From contig CAKOKN010000005.1 of the NCBI GenBank assembly GCA_934091055.1, forward strand, positions 1 to 64,000: a stretch of DNA of 64,000 bases, read 5' to 3'. The stretch comes from an uncultured Bacilli bacterium. GTDB taxonomy: Bacteria > Bacillota_I > Bacilli_A > RF39 > UBA660. This document shows, piece by piece, positions 1 to 7,758 of the stretch. Positions within the stretch are counted from its first letter, which is position 1. Each line of letters starts with the position of its first letter. The notes below the pieces were generated by a model. The model saw nothing but the letters and a program-made list of their open reading frames with translations. It made no database searches and had not been told where the DNA came from. The position numbers were made by a program, and so were the translations under genes.

Positions 1-1334
1 GTTTAAAGATTGCTCTTGATAATATTGATAGAGTTATTAAGATTATTAGAGAGTCTGCTGATGACGATGAGGCTAAAGCTGGACTTATGTCTAATTTTGC
101 TTTATCAGAGGTTCAATCTCAGGCTATCCTTGATATGAGATTGAAGAGACTTACTGGACTTGAAAAATCTAAAATTGAAGAAGAGATTGCTGAACTTGAG
201 AAATTAGTTAAGGAATTAGAAGAAATATTAGCTAGTGAAGAGAAGATTCTTGAGGTTATTAAGACTGAAATGCTTGAAATCAAAGATAAATATGCTGATG
301 AGAGAAGAACACATATTGATATGACTGCTATTGATTATATTGAAGATGAATCTTTAATTCCTGTTGAGAATGTTGTTATTACTTTAACTAATAAGGGGTA
401 TATTAAGAGATTACCTGCTGATACTTATAAAACTCAAAATAGAGGTGGTATGGGTGTTAAAGGTATGGCTACTAATGAAGAGGATTTTGTAGAGCATTTG
501 ATTAATGCTACTAGTCATGATTATATTCTTATGTTTACTAATAAGGGAAAGGTATATAGAATTAAGGGTTATGAGATTCCTGAGTACAGTAGACAATCTA
601 AGGGCTTACCTATTATTAATTTATTATCTTTAGATAAAGATGAAAAGGTTACTTCTTTATTGAAAATATCTAATGATGATGAATACAAATGTTTAGTATT
701 TGCTACTAAAAGCGGTTTAATTAAAAGGACTGATATATCTGAATTTGATAGTATTAGAACTAATGGTAAGAAATTTATTACTTTAAAAGATGATGATGAA
801 CTTGTATCTGTTAAAAAGACTACTGGTAATGATGAGATATTGATGGCTTCTTCTAATGGTAGAATGGTTAGATTTAATGAAAGTGCTGTTAGAATAATGG
901 GTAGAAGTGCTTCTGGTGTTAGAGGTATTAATCTTGATGGTGGTATACTTGTTGGTATGGAGATTGTTGAACCTAATGAGTATGTACTTGTTATTACTGA
1001 AAAGGGTTATGGTAAGAAAACTCCTGTTGATGAATATAGAATTACTAATCGTGGTGGTAAAGGTGTCAAGACTGTTAATATTACTGAAAAGAATGGCTCT
1101 ATAGTGGCATTTAAGACAGTTGATGACAGTAAGGATTTAATGATTATTACTGATTCTGGTATTATTATTAGATTAGCTGTTGATAAGATATCTACGATGA
1201 GTAGGGTTACTCAAGGTGTTAAACTTATTAATTTAAAAGAAGATAGTATTGTTAGTTCTACATCGATTGTTGATAGAGAAGAAGTTAATGAAGATGATAT
1301 TACTGACGAAAATAGTGAAAAGGAAAGTGAATAG
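1..1334 (+). CDS. gyrA: DNA gyrase subunit A, C-terminal part (5' end outside window)
   Basis: GyrA is the breakage-reunion subunit of DNA gyrase, which with GyrB introduces negative supercoils. The frame is open from base 3 and ends at TAG 1332-1334; the first bases encode the end of the coiled-coil arm (LKIALDNIDRVIKII), so the catalytic-tyrosine domain lies upstream. The visible part covers the tail of the breakage-reunion domain (SEVQSQAILDMRLKRLTGLE) and the whole C-terminal DNA-wrapping beta-pinwheel. Its blades repeat a basic turn: QNRGGMGVKG near base 440 resembles the GyrA box and NRGGKGVK recurs near base 1050. The tail is acidic (DDITDENSEKESE), usual for this subunit. ParC is the alternative, but gyrA fits the origin-type neighbourhood. 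Confidence 0.95.
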   Translation, partial: LKIALDNIDRVIKIIRESADDDEAKAGLMSNFALSEVQSQAILDMRLKRLTGLEKSKIEEEIAELEKLVKELEEILASEEKILEVIKTEMLEIKDKYADERRTHIDMTAIDYIEDESLIPVENVVITLTNKGYIKRLPADTYKTQNRGGMGVKGMATNEEDFVEHLINATSHDYILMFTNKGKVYRIKGYEIPEYSRQSKGLPIINLLSLDKDEKVTSLLKISNDDEYKCLVFATKSGLIKRTDISEFDSIRTNGKKFITLKDDDELVSVKKTTGNDEILMASSNGRMVRFNESAVRIMGRSASGVRGINLDGGILVGMEIVEPNEYVLVITEKGYGKKTPVDEYRITNRGGKGVKTVNITEKNGSIVAFKTVDDSKDLMIITDSGIIIRLAVDKISTMSRVTQGVKLINLKEDSIVSSTSIVDREEVNEDDITDENSEKESE

Positions 1335-1378
1335 CTTTCTTTTTTTCACTTCGAGCTATATATTATATCTCTCAGTGT

Positions 1379-1438
1379 ACATTAAAGCCTGTAGTCTTTA
1401 ATGTAAAAAATGAAGCCTTTATGTCTTCATTTTTATTT
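1379..1438 (+). terminator. Tandem hairpins, terminator of gyrA
   Basis: Two stem-loops follow the gyrA stop. The first pairs ACATTAAAG (1379-1387) with CTTTAATGT (1396-1404). The second pairs AAAAATGAAG (1406-1415) with CTTCATTTTT (1425-1434) and runs into a T-rich tract, the form of a Rho-independent terminator. Confidence 0.8.
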
Positions 1439-1448
1439 CCCGGGAAAT
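1435..1448. promoter_or_regulatory. Noc-binding-type palindrome, perfect
   Basis: ATTTCCCGGGAAAT is a perfect 14-bp palindrome identical to the consensus known for the B. subtilis nucleoid-occlusion protein Noc, a ParB paralogue. It lies between the gyrA terminator and the SRP RNA promoter, in the stretch that also holds the parS sites. The match is seen directly; that a Noc protein binds it here is inference, because no noc gene is in the window. Confidence 0.7.
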
Positions 1449-1471
1449 AATTAGATAAAAATATATAAAAT

Positions 1472-1485
1472 ATTTCCCAGGAAAT
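1472..1485. promoter_or_regulatory. Noc-binding-type palindrome, one-base variant
   Basis: ATTTCCCAGGAAAT differs from the perfect site at 1435-1448 by one central base. The start-to-start distance is 37 bp. Two such sites this close suggest a paired binding region rather than chance, but the second is imperfect. Confidence 0.5.
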
Positions 1486-1579
1486 AATAAAATTTTATTA
1501 AGAGGTTGTTGATAAACGAAAAATAAAAAAATTATTTAAGGCAAACAAATGTATGCGTATTCGATAAATAATATAATAC

Positions 1580-1608
1580 TTGCAATTATTACAAATATAT
1601 TGTATAAT
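1580..1608 (+). promoter_or_regulatory. SigA-type promoter of the SRP RNA
   Basis: TTGCAA (1580-1585) and TATAAT (1603-1608) are separated by exactly 17 bp. Transcription would begin near 1615, at the 5' strand of the closing stem of the SRP RNA. Confidence 0.8.
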
Positions 1609-1614
1609 GGTAAT

Positions 1615-1696
1615 CGATACAACATTAAACAATGGAACCAAGTCAGGGACGGAAGTCAGCAGCTTTAACATTAGTTTGATGTGTGTATCTTTTTTT
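1615..1696 (+). ncRNA. ffs: Signal recognition particle RNA, small (4.5S) type
   Basis: This is the RNA core of the SRP, which binds Ffh and targets nascent membrane proteins. The conserved apical domain is plain: GTCAGG (1642-1647) on the 5' side, GGAA tetraloop (1651-1654) and AGCAGC (1658-1663) on the 3' side. The tetraloop is closed by GAC/GTC where the usual sequence is TCC/GGA, a compensated change that keeps the helix. The ends pair (GATACA at 1616-1621 with TGTATC at 1684-1689, then ACAT with ATGT), and a T-run at 1690-1696 acts as terminator. The place, just upstream of tadA and dnaX, is that of B. subtilis scr. It is about 80 nt and lacks the Alu domain of the Bacillus RNA. Confidence 0.9.
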
Positions 1697-1697
1697 A

Positions 1698-1713
1698 TGT
1701 TCCACGTGGAACA
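1698..1713. promoter_or_regulatory. parS site 1 (ParB/Spo0J binding)
   Basis: TGTTCCACGTGGAACA, a perfect palindrome matching the B. subtilis parS consensus. It abuts the SRP RNA terminator, and flanking T6/A6 runs extend the palindrome to 30 bp (1691-1720). Confidence 0.92.
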
Positions 1714-1796
1714 TAAAAAAAATGTTAGATACATATTTATATTTACTGTATTATTTGTTTTCACATCTTTTTTAATATTACTTAATGATTCTACTA

Positions 1797-1812
1797 TGTT
1801 TCACGTGAAACA
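1797..1812. promoter_or_regulatory. parS site 2
   Basis: TGTTTCACGTGAAACA, a perfect 16-bp palindrome of the ParB type, lying 99 bp after site 1. Confidence 0.92.
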
Positions 1813-1932
1813 TATATTATAATTGTGTTTAAGTTTATATTATTTATTTAGAATAATTTATTTATTGCTTTAATGAGTATATGTAGATTTAATAATATCT
1901 TTTCTCGAAATACAGGAATAAATTAATTTTTA

Positions 1933-1948
1933 TGTTCCACGTGAAACA
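1933..1948. promoter_or_regulatory. parS site 3
   Basis: TGTTCCACGTGAAACA, identical to the common B. subtilis parS form with one asymmetric position. Confidence 0.92.
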
Positions 1949-2054
1949 TAATTAAACATTTTGTATATAATTAGAATTGTTATTGTATTTATAAATATTG
2001 TTTTATTAAGGTATATGTGAAATTAAATAATATGTAAATAGTTATAAATATCTA

Positions 2055-2070
2055 TGTTCCACGTGAAACA
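2055..2070. promoter_or_regulatory. parS site 4
   Basis: TGTTCCACGTGAAACA; the flanks AATATCTA and TAGATATT extend the dyad to 32 bp (2047-2078). Confidence 0.92.
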
Positions 2071-2144
2071 TAGATATTATTAAAAATTGTCGCATTTAAA
2101 ATTTATTTAGTACATCACTCAACGAAATGCTATTAAGTATTTTA

Positions 2145-2160
2145 TGTTCCACGTGGAACA
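2145..2160. promoter_or_regulatory. parS site 5
   Basis: TGTTCCACGTGGAACA, perfect palindrome with TTTA/TAAA flanks. Confidence 0.92.
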
Positions 2161-2265
2161 TAAAGATTTTTATAATACTTTAATGTGTGAGTAATTATGA
2201 TAATAAATATTTTTTATGTAATTTAACTATTGCATGTTTTTTATTACAATATTACATTAATACAA

Positions 2266-2281
2266 TGTTTCACGTGAAACA
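2266..2281. promoter_or_regulatory. parS site 6
   Basis: TGTTTCACGTGAAACA; the flanks TTAATACAA and TTGTATTAA make a perfect 34-bp palindrome (2257-2290), the longest of the set. Confidence 0.92.
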
Positions 2282-2452
2282 TTGTATTAAAAGCTTTTAT
2301 ACCATAGACATAATTTAATAGGATTGTTAAAAATAATATAATTTGAATTTAATTATTAGATATATAAAATATCAGTATTTAATATAAATAGTATAATTAA
2401 AAAAAATATATTTTATCTTGTTTTTAAGGAGTTAAATACAAACTTAATTGTA

Positions 2453-2468
2453 TGTTCCACGTGGAACA
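2453..2468. promoter_or_regulatory. parS site 7
   Basis: TGTTCCACGTGGAACA, perfect palindrome, followed by a T-run. Confidence 0.92.
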
Positions 2469-2530
2469 TACTTTTTTTATAATTCTAAATTTTAGAGTGT
2501 ATGTAAAAATAATTTAATTAAATTATCTTA

Positions 2531-2546
2531 TGTTTCACGTGAAACA
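2531..2546. promoter_or_regulatory. parS site 8
   Basis: TGTTTCACGTGAAACA, perfect palindrome immediately before the 22-bp repeat array. Confidence 0.92.
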
Positions 2547-2569
2547 TAATACGAAATTTTAAAAATAAA

Positions 2570-2690
2570 TTTTGAAGGTGTCAAAAGTATATTTTAAAGG
2601 TTTCAAAAATATGTTTTGAGGTATCGAAAAAGTAATTTTGAAAAAATGCTCGAAAATACATTTTTGAGGTGTGAAAAAACGTGTTTTGAA
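2570..2690. repeat. 22-bp-periodic array of short inverted repeats
   Basis: Five degenerate units of the form TTTTGA-n5-TCAAAA, plus a sixth half unit, begin at 2570, 2592, 2614, 2636, 2662 and 2684. Spacing is 22 bp except for one step of 26 where a unit carries four extra bases. Examples are TTTTGAAGGTGTCAAAA (2570-2586) and TTTTGAGGTATCGAAAA (2614-2630). Two helical turns per unit would place bound dimers on one DNA face. The array sits between parS sites 8 and 9, upstream of tadA. The protein that would bind it is unknown. Confidence 0.65.
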
Positions 2691-2707
2691 TTAATAATGT
2701 ATTTATA

Positions 2708-2723
2708 TGTTTCACGTGGAACA
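2708..2723. promoter_or_regulatory. parS site 9
   Basis: TGTTTCACGTGGAACA, the mirror-image asymmetric form, about 70 bp before the tadA start. I saw no other CACGTG-cored parS in the rest of the window. Confidence 0.9.
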
Positions 2724-2791
2724 TATAAAATATTTTGAGATTTAACAATTATATATTAGAATGAAATTAGATTTGAAGTTGGAGTGATATT

Positions 2792-3217
2792 GTGAAAAAT
2801 AATTTTATGAAAATTGCTTTACAAGAAGCTGAAATAGGTTTTGACAATCAGGAGATACCAGTTGGATGTGTTGTTGTTAAAGATGGTGTTGTACTATCTT
2901 CTTCTCATAATAGAAAAGAAGATAGTAAGAATGCAATTATGCATGCTGAAATTATAGCTATTGAGGAAGCTTGTCATATACTTAATAGTTGGAGACTTGA
3001 TGAATGCGAATTATATGTTACATTAGAGCCTTGTATGATGTGTATGGGAGCGATCTTAGAAAGTAGAATAAAAAAAGTGTATTTTGGAACAAAAAACAAT
3101 AGCGAACAAATGTACGATTTTGATAGAATTTCAAAATGTGTTGATATGTACAATTTAAAAGATAGTGAATGTTCTAAAATTTTATCTGATTTTTTTAAAA
3201 ATAAACGAAAAAATTGA
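2792..3217 (+). CDS. tadA: tRNA-specific adenosine-34 deaminase TadA
   Basis: TadA converts A34 to inosine in the anticodon of tRNA-Arg(ACG), allowing wobble decoding. The 141-residue length is typical. The zinc and catalytic motif is complete: H51-A-E53 (the Glu being the proton shuttle) and PC81-MM-C84. The start is GTG 2792 with GGAG at 2781-2784. It begins the tadA-dnaX-ebfC-recR run found in Bacillus and lies 68 bp after parS site 9. Confidence 0.95.
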   Translation: MKNNFMKIALQEAEIGFDNQEIPVGCVVVKDGVVLSSSHNRKEDSKNAIMHAEIIAIEEACHILNSWRLDECELYVTLEPCMMCMGAILESRIKKVYFGTKNNSEQMYDFDRISKCVDMYNLKDSECSKILSDFFKNKRKN

Positions 3218-3266
3218 TTTTTATTTTGCTTTTTTATGATATAATATAGTTTGTGAGGAGGCAATT

Positions 3267-4904
3267 GTGAGTTATTTAGCATTATATAGGAAATATAGAC
3301 CGATAAAATTTAATGACATATATGGTCAAGAAGAGATAGTTACTGTTTTAAAAAATGCAATTATGGGAAATAAAGTGTCTCACGCATATTTGTTTTCAGG
3401 TCCAAGAGGAACTGGAAAAACAACTATTGCTAAAATTATTGCAAGATTAGTTAATTGTGAAAGTCCAATTGATGGTGATGCTTGTGGAAAGTGTTATAGT
3501 TGCCTTAATTTTTTAAACAGTAGTGATATTGTTGAAATAGATGCTGCTTCTAATAATGGCGTTGATGAGATCAGAGAACTTCGTGATAAAATTAATCTTG
3601 TACCAACATCTTCTAAGTATAAAGTATATATTATCGATGAAGTTCATATGCTTACTAATCAAGCATTTAATGCTTTATTAAAAACGTTAGAAGAGCCTCC
3701 AAGCCATGTTATTTTCATTCTTGCAACTACTGAACCGCATAAAATACCTTTAACTATCGCATCTAGATGTCAAAAATTTAGATTTTCTAAGATTAGTGAT
3801 AACAAGATTGTTGATAGATTGAAAGACATTTCTAAAAATGAAAATATTTCAATTAGTGATGATGCTTTATTTGAAATAGCAAGAATTTCAGATGGTGGTA
3901 TGCGTGATGCAATTAATATGTTAGATCAATTAGTAGCTTTTACCAATTCAAAAATAACTTTAGATGATATTTATTCTGTTAATGGAACGGTTTCCTATTC
4001 TGATTTGTTTGATTTGTTAAAAAACATTAAGGCAAATGACAAAGTGAAAATAATAGATTTTATTGATCATTTTGACATCGATGGAAAGGAAATTAACAGA
4101 TTCGTTTCTGAATTGATTATTTTTGTTAAAGATATTATTTTATATAAAAATACTGGAAAGCTTTCTGAAGTTGTTGATAAAAATGATGCTATAAAGAAAA
4201 TTGATGAAATCTTTTCTGATGATGAATTATATATTTTCATAGAGATGTTAAATGATACACAAAATAAAATGAAAAATTCTACTCATAGTTCTATAATTTT
4301 AATGACTTCTTTATTAAAGTTTTCAGATAATAATTACCATTTTGTGAAAAATGAAAATCAAGGAGATATTATTTCTGAAGAAAATATTAGAATAGAATCT
4401 ACAGTAAAAAAAGATGTTAATAATATTTCACAAAGTAATAATTTACCTGATGAAGAGTATGAAATACGTATTAATAATGCACTGGCATTAGCTTCGAAGG
4501 ATGAACTGAACAACATTAGAAGTAAATGGAAATTAATTGATAGTTATATTTTTGAAGATGAATATTCAACTATTTCAGGGCTTTTAAAGGATTCTACAAT
4601 TGTTGTTGGTTCTAATAAGTATTTAATAATTGTGAATGACTTAGATTCAGTTGTTCAAAGGATTAATAGTAATTATACAGTTGTAGATAAACTTTTAACT
4701 AAAATTTTAGGGCATAATGTTTTTTCAGTTTGTATGAGTAAGAACGATTGGAATATTAAGAAGAATGAGTACATTAATAATTTAAAAAATGGTGTAAAAT
4801 ATAATGTAATGGAAAAAAAACAGGTAAAATTAGAAAAGAATGATGCGTCTCCAGTTAATATGTTAATAAACTTGGTTGGAGATAATATGATTGAGTATAA
4901 GTAA
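3267..4904 (+). CDS. dnaX: DNA polymerase III subunits gamma/tau
   Basis: DnaX is the ATPase motor of the clamp loader that places the sliding clamp and joins the replisome. The AAA+ core has Walker A GPRGTGKT (45-52), four zinc cysteines (C64, C73, C76, C79), a Walker B region IIDEVHML and the sensor SRCQKFRF. Domain III follows and then a poorly conserved C-terminal third expected to contact PolC and the helicase. At 545 residues it is a full tau-like form; I saw no frameshift signal for a separate gamma form. The start is GTG 3267 with GAGGAGG upstream. Confidence 0.96.
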   Translation: MSYLALYRKYRPIKFNDIYGQEEIVTVLKNAIMGNKVSHAYLFSGPRGTGKTTIAKIIARLVNCESPIDGDACGKCYSCLNFLNSSDIVEIDAASNNGVDEIRELRDKINLVPTSSKYKVYIIDEVHMLTNQAFNALLKTLEEPPSHVIFILATTEPHKIPLTIASRCQKFRFSKISDNKIVDRLKDISKNENISISDDALFEIARISDGGMRDAINMLDQLVAFTNSKITLDDIYSVNGTVSYSDLFDLLKNIKANDKVKIIDFIDHFDIDGKEINRFVSELIIFVKDIILYKNTGKLSEVVDKNDAIKKIDEIFSDDELYIFIEMLNDTQNKMKNSTHSSIILMTSLLKFSDNNYHFVKNENQGDIISEENIRIESTVKKDVNNISQSNNLPDEEYEIRINNALALASKDELNNIRSKWKLIDSYIFEDEYSTISGLLKDSTIVVGSNKYLIIVNDLDSVVQRINSNYTVVDKLLTKILGHNVFSVCMSKNDWNIKKNEYINNLKNGVKYNVMEKKQVKLEKNDASPVNMLINLVGDNMIEYK

Positions 4905-4919
4905 AGGAGAATGATAAAA

Positions 4920-5216
4920 ATGAATATGCAAAATATAATGCTTCAAGCAAAAAAGATGCAAAAGGATATTGAAAAATCTCAGAAAGAATTAGAAGATAAA
5001 ATTTATGAGGGTGAATCTCAATTAGTTAGTGTTAAAATGAACGGTAAAGGAAAAATAGTTTCTGTGAACGTTAATATGGAGAACTTTTCTTCTGATGATA
5101 AGGAAATATTAGAAGATATGATTTTAATTGCCATAAACAATGCTGTTGATAAGGTTGAGTCTGATAAAGAAGAGAAGTTTGGAAAATATGGAAAGATGTT
5201 TAATGGATTGATGTAA
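4920..5216 (+). CDS. ebfC: Nucleoid-associated protein, YbaB/EbfC family
   Basis: A small dimeric DNA-binding protein of the YbaB/EbfC family, which is nearly always encoded between dnaX and recR. It opens with a Met/Gln/Lys-rich helix (NMQNIMLQAKKMQKDIE) and has the family core VKMNGKGKIVSVNV. I place the start at ATG 4920: AAAGGAG at 4903-4909 is too close to the in-frame ATG at 4911 but well spaced for 4920. The stop lies one base before recR, so the two are likely translationally coupled. Confidence 0.9.
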   Translation: MNMQNIMLQAKKMQKDIEKSQKELEDKIYEGESQLVSVKMNGKGKIVSVNVNMENFSSDDKEILEDMILIAINNAVDKVESDKEEKFGKYGKMFNGLM

Positions 5217-5217
5217 T

Positions 5218-5811
5218 ATGTATCCCAATAGTGTAAAAAATTTAGTAGAATGTTTTAGAGATTTGCCCGGCATTGGTGAAAAAACCGCTGAAAGACTTAC
5301 ATTTTCACTTATGAACTTTGATAAAGAACGATTAACTTCATTTTCTGAAGCGATTATTGATTTAAGAGATAAAATTGTAAATTGTAAGATATGTGGTAAT
5401 ATTAGTGAAAATGATGTTTGTGAAATTTGTTCTGATTTTTCTAGGAATGATAAAATTATTTTCGTTGTAGAAAAGGCAAAAGATATATCATTATTTGAAA
5501 AAATAAATGTTTATAATGGAAAATATCATGTTTTAGGAGGCCTTATTTCTCCACTTGAAGGTATAGGCCCTGAAGATATTAATATGAATAGTTTAATTGA
5601 TCGTATTGATAAATACAATGTTGATGAATTAATATTAGCTTTAAAACCTTCTATTGAAGGAGAAACTACTATGCAGTATATAAAGAAGCTATTGGGAAAT
5701 AAAAAAATTAGAGTTACTAGAATTGCAACTGGTATTCCTATGGGAACTGATATTGAATATATTGATCCAATGACTTTGGAGTTTGCTTTAGAAGGAAGAA
5801 AAGACATATAA
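5218..5811 (+). CDS. recR: Recombination mediator protein RecR
   Basis: RecR works with RecO to load RecA on single-stranded gaps. Seen in order: helix-hairpin-helix DLPGIGEKTAERL (15-27), a four-cysteine zinc finger (CKICGNISENDVCEIC), the Toprim domain, and the conserved GGLISPLEGIGPEDI segment. The length of 197 residues is standard. It follows ebfC with a one-base gap and precedes bofA, the Bacillus order. Confidence 0.96.
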   Translation: MYPNSVKNLVECFRDLPGIGEKTAERLTFSLMNFDKERLTSFSEAIIDLRDKIVNCKICGNISENDVCEICSDFSRNDKIIFVVEKAKDISLFEKINVYNGKYHVLGGLISPLEGIGPEDINMNSLIDRIDKYNVDELILALKPSIEGETTMQYIKKLLGNKKIRVTRIATGIPMGTDIEYIDPMTLEFALEGRKDI

Positions 5812-5847
5812 TTTATTGTTTTTCATATAAATTAATAGGGTGAAAAA

Positions 5848-6033
5848 ATGATAAAAAAAGTATTCTTTTTGATAAAAAAAATTATTATAGGCTTTCTTTT
5901 TATATATGCTTATAATATTATTGTATTTCCTATAAATGCTGTAATTCCAATTAATATTTTTACAGTAATATTAGTTATATTATTTGGATTTCCTGCTTTG
6001 ATTGGTATATCTTTATTTCCATTTTTATTTTAA
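5848..6033 (+). CDS. bofA: BofA-like pro-sigma-K processing inhibitor
   Basis: In Bacillus, BofA sits in the outer forespore membrane with SpoIVFA and holds the protease SpoIVFB inactive until pro-sigma-K is to be cut. This 61-residue protein is two hydrophobic segments (about 6-26 and 35-60) around the family's NAVIPINIFTVILVILFGFP stretch. Directly after recR is its position in B. subtilis. It is shorter than the Bacillus protein (about 87 residues), lacking part of the N-terminus. Position and the core motif support the call; function here is inferred. Confidence 0.75.
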   Translation: MIKKVFFLIKKIIIGFLFIYAYNIIVFPINAVIPINIFTVILVILFGFPALIGISLFPFLF

Positions 6034-6047
6034 TGAGGTGATTTAAA

Positions 6048-6986
6048 ATGCTTGATAAGTATAAAGTTGGACAACCTTTGGTTTATTCTATGCTCAATAA
6101 TGCTATTGATAATGATAAATTATCTCACGCTTATTTATTTGATGCTAATGGGAATGATGAAGTTTATGATATTATTTATTCGTTTGTTAAAACGATATTT
6201 TGTAGAAACATTTCTGATGAAGAAAAGATTAAAAATATTTGTAGAAGAATTGATGATGGAAACTATATTGATCTTAAGATTATTGAACCAGATGGTTTAT
6301 GGGTAAAAAAAGAACAAATTTTAGATTTACAAAATGAATTTAGTAAAAGAGCTATTGAAGGAGATAGAAAAATTTATATTATAAAATCTGCTGATAAAAT
6401 GAATACTCAAACGGCTAATTCTATTTTGAAATTTTTAGAAGAACCAGTAGATGATATTGTTGCAATCTTGGTTGTTGATAATATTAATTTGGTTTTGCCA
6501 ACAATTTTATCTAGATGTCAAATTGTAAAATTAAATAAAAATAGAAAAGATAGTCTTTCCAATGTTTTTTCTTTCTTAGATTGTTCTCAAAAATATAAAA
6601 ATATTGAATTAGAAACACAAAAAAAAATAATAGAAGATGTTCTTGAATTTATAATGTATATTGAAAATAATAATTTAGATACTTTAATTTATATTAAAAA
6701 GTATTGGCATAATAAATTTAAAGATAGGGATTTAAATATTATTGCTGTTGATCTTATGATTAATTTCTATTATACTGTTATTAAATATACTTCTAATATA
6801 AATATTGACTTTTTTTGTGATAATAAAGATATTTTAAAAATGGTTGCTGATAAAAATGATATTATGAGATTAGTAAATAAAATAGAGGTCTTAGATAATA
6901 TTAAAAGTAATTTGAAGAGAAATTCAAATATTGGACTTAGTATTGATAAGATGGTTATAGATATGTGTGGTGAGATTTATGATTGA
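6048..6986 (+). CDS. holB: DNA polymerase III delta' subunit
   Basis: Delta' is the stator of the clamp-loader ring with DnaX and delta. It begins with the family pattern of a leading helix then KLSHAYLF, but the Walker A position reads DANGNDE, so it should not hydrolyse ATP, as normal for delta'. The SRC motif (LSRCQIV), which supplies the arginine finger, is kept. At 312 residues it is typical. It precedes ricT with an 8-base overlap, as in Bacillus; tmk, which Bacillus has in this interval, is missing. Confidence 0.9.
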   Translation: MLDKYKVGQPLVYSMLNNAIDNDKLSHAYLFDANGNDEVYDIIYSFVKTIFCRNISDEEKIKNICRRIDDGNYIDLKIIEPDGLWVKKEQILDLQNEFSKRAIEGDRKIYIIKSADKMNTQTANSILKFLEEPVDDIVAILVVDNINLVLPTILSRCQIVKLNKNRKDSLSNVFSFLDCSQKYKNIELETQKKIIEDVLEFIMYIENNNLDTLIYIKKYWHNKFKDRDLNIIAVDLMINFYYTVIKYTSNINIDFFCDNKDILKMVADKNDIMRLVNKIEVLDNIKSNLKRNSNIGLSIDKMVIDMCGEIYD

Positions 6987-7758
6987 TACAGTTGGTGTTA
7001 GAATTAATGATGTTGGAAAAATTGTTTTTGTTGATATTAATAATTTAGATTTAAAAAAAGAACTTGCTGTTATTGTTGAATTTGATAAAGGTTTACAATA
7101 CGCTACAATAGTAGACTTTTTTAAGAAAAATGAAAACAGTGTAACTGGAAAGGTTATTAGAGTAGCTACAAAAAAAGATTATTTACAACATTTAAAAAAT
7201 CAGGAATTGGCAGAGAAAGCTTTAATTGAATGTAAAAAAATGGTTCAGAAAAATAAATTAAATATGTCAATAATTGATGCTGTGTACAGTTTTGATAGGA
7301 ATCAATTATTATTTAGATTTCTCTCTGATGAAAGAGTTGATTTTAGGCAACTTGCTAAAACACTTGGCGCTAAATTAAAGACGAGGATAGAACTTCGACA
7401 AATTGGAGTAAGAGATAAAGCTAAGGAAATTGGTGGTGTTGGTCCTTGTGGTAGATTGCTTTGCTGTAGTACTTTTTTAACTTCTTTTAGCACAGTTTCT
7501 ATAAATATGGCTAAAAATCAGGGATTGGCATTAAATCCTTCAAAAATTAATGGTGTTTGTGGAAGACTCCTATGTTGTTTGAATTATGAAAATGAAGAGT
7601 ATACTAAAGCAAAAAAGAATATTCCGGATGTTGGTAAAAAAGTGAATGTAAAGAATAAAGAGGGAAAGGTTGTTTCCTCAGAACCGTTAAAGGGGAAATA
7701 TAAGGTGATCGTTGATAATGAAATGATGGAAGTTGATGTAAATGATAGTAAAAAATAG
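6979..7758 (+). CDS. ricT: PSP1-domain protein RicT (YaaT)
   Basis: In B. subtilis RicT (YaaT) forms an iron-sulfur complex with RicA and RicF that helps RNase Y mature mRNAs and affects sporulation and biofilm formation. The PSP1 domain has the cysteine-rich signatures GPCGRLLCCSTF and GVCGRLLCC. I place the start at ATG 6979, with GGTGAG at 6969-6974; longer in-frame starts overlap the binding site. It overlaps holB by 8 bases and the next gene by 17. RicA and RicF are not in the window. Confidence 0.9.
   Translation: MIDTVGVRINDVGKIVFVDINNLDLKKELAVIVEFDKGLQYATIVDFFKKNENSVTGKVIRVATKKDYLQHLKNQELAEKALIECKKMVQKNKLNMSIIDAVYSFDRNQLLFRFLSDERVDFRQLAKTLGAKLKTRIELRQIGVRDKAKEIGGVGPCGRLLCCSTFLTSFSTVSINMAKNQGLALNPSKINGVCGRLLCCLNYENEEYTKAKKNIPDVGKKVNVKNKEGKVVSSEPLKGKYKVIVDNEMMEVDVNDSKK

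Larger units (their letters stand above)
1697..2791. other. Gene-free segregation region between SRP RNA and tadA
   Basis: About 1.1 kb with no credible gene in a sequence otherwise packed with overlapping frames. It contains the nine parS sites and the 22-bp array listed separately. Short frames crossing it have no ribosome binding site and run through the palindromes. I found no convincing DnaA box, so I read it as a ParB-loading centre near the origin, not the origin itself. Confidence 0.8.

Noticed and set aside
1498..1822. Open frames on both strands across the SRP RNA and parS site 1
   Set aside because: They have no ribosome binding site and read through the SRP RNA, its terminator and a palindrome; the RNA and sites explain the sequence.
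2570..2690. CRISPR-like repeats
   Set aside because: Units are short dyads with no unique spacers of constant length, and there are no cas genes.
1335..2791. Origin of replication (oriC)
   Set aside because: I found no convincing DnaA boxes or DnaA-trio; dnaA and dnaN are not in the window.
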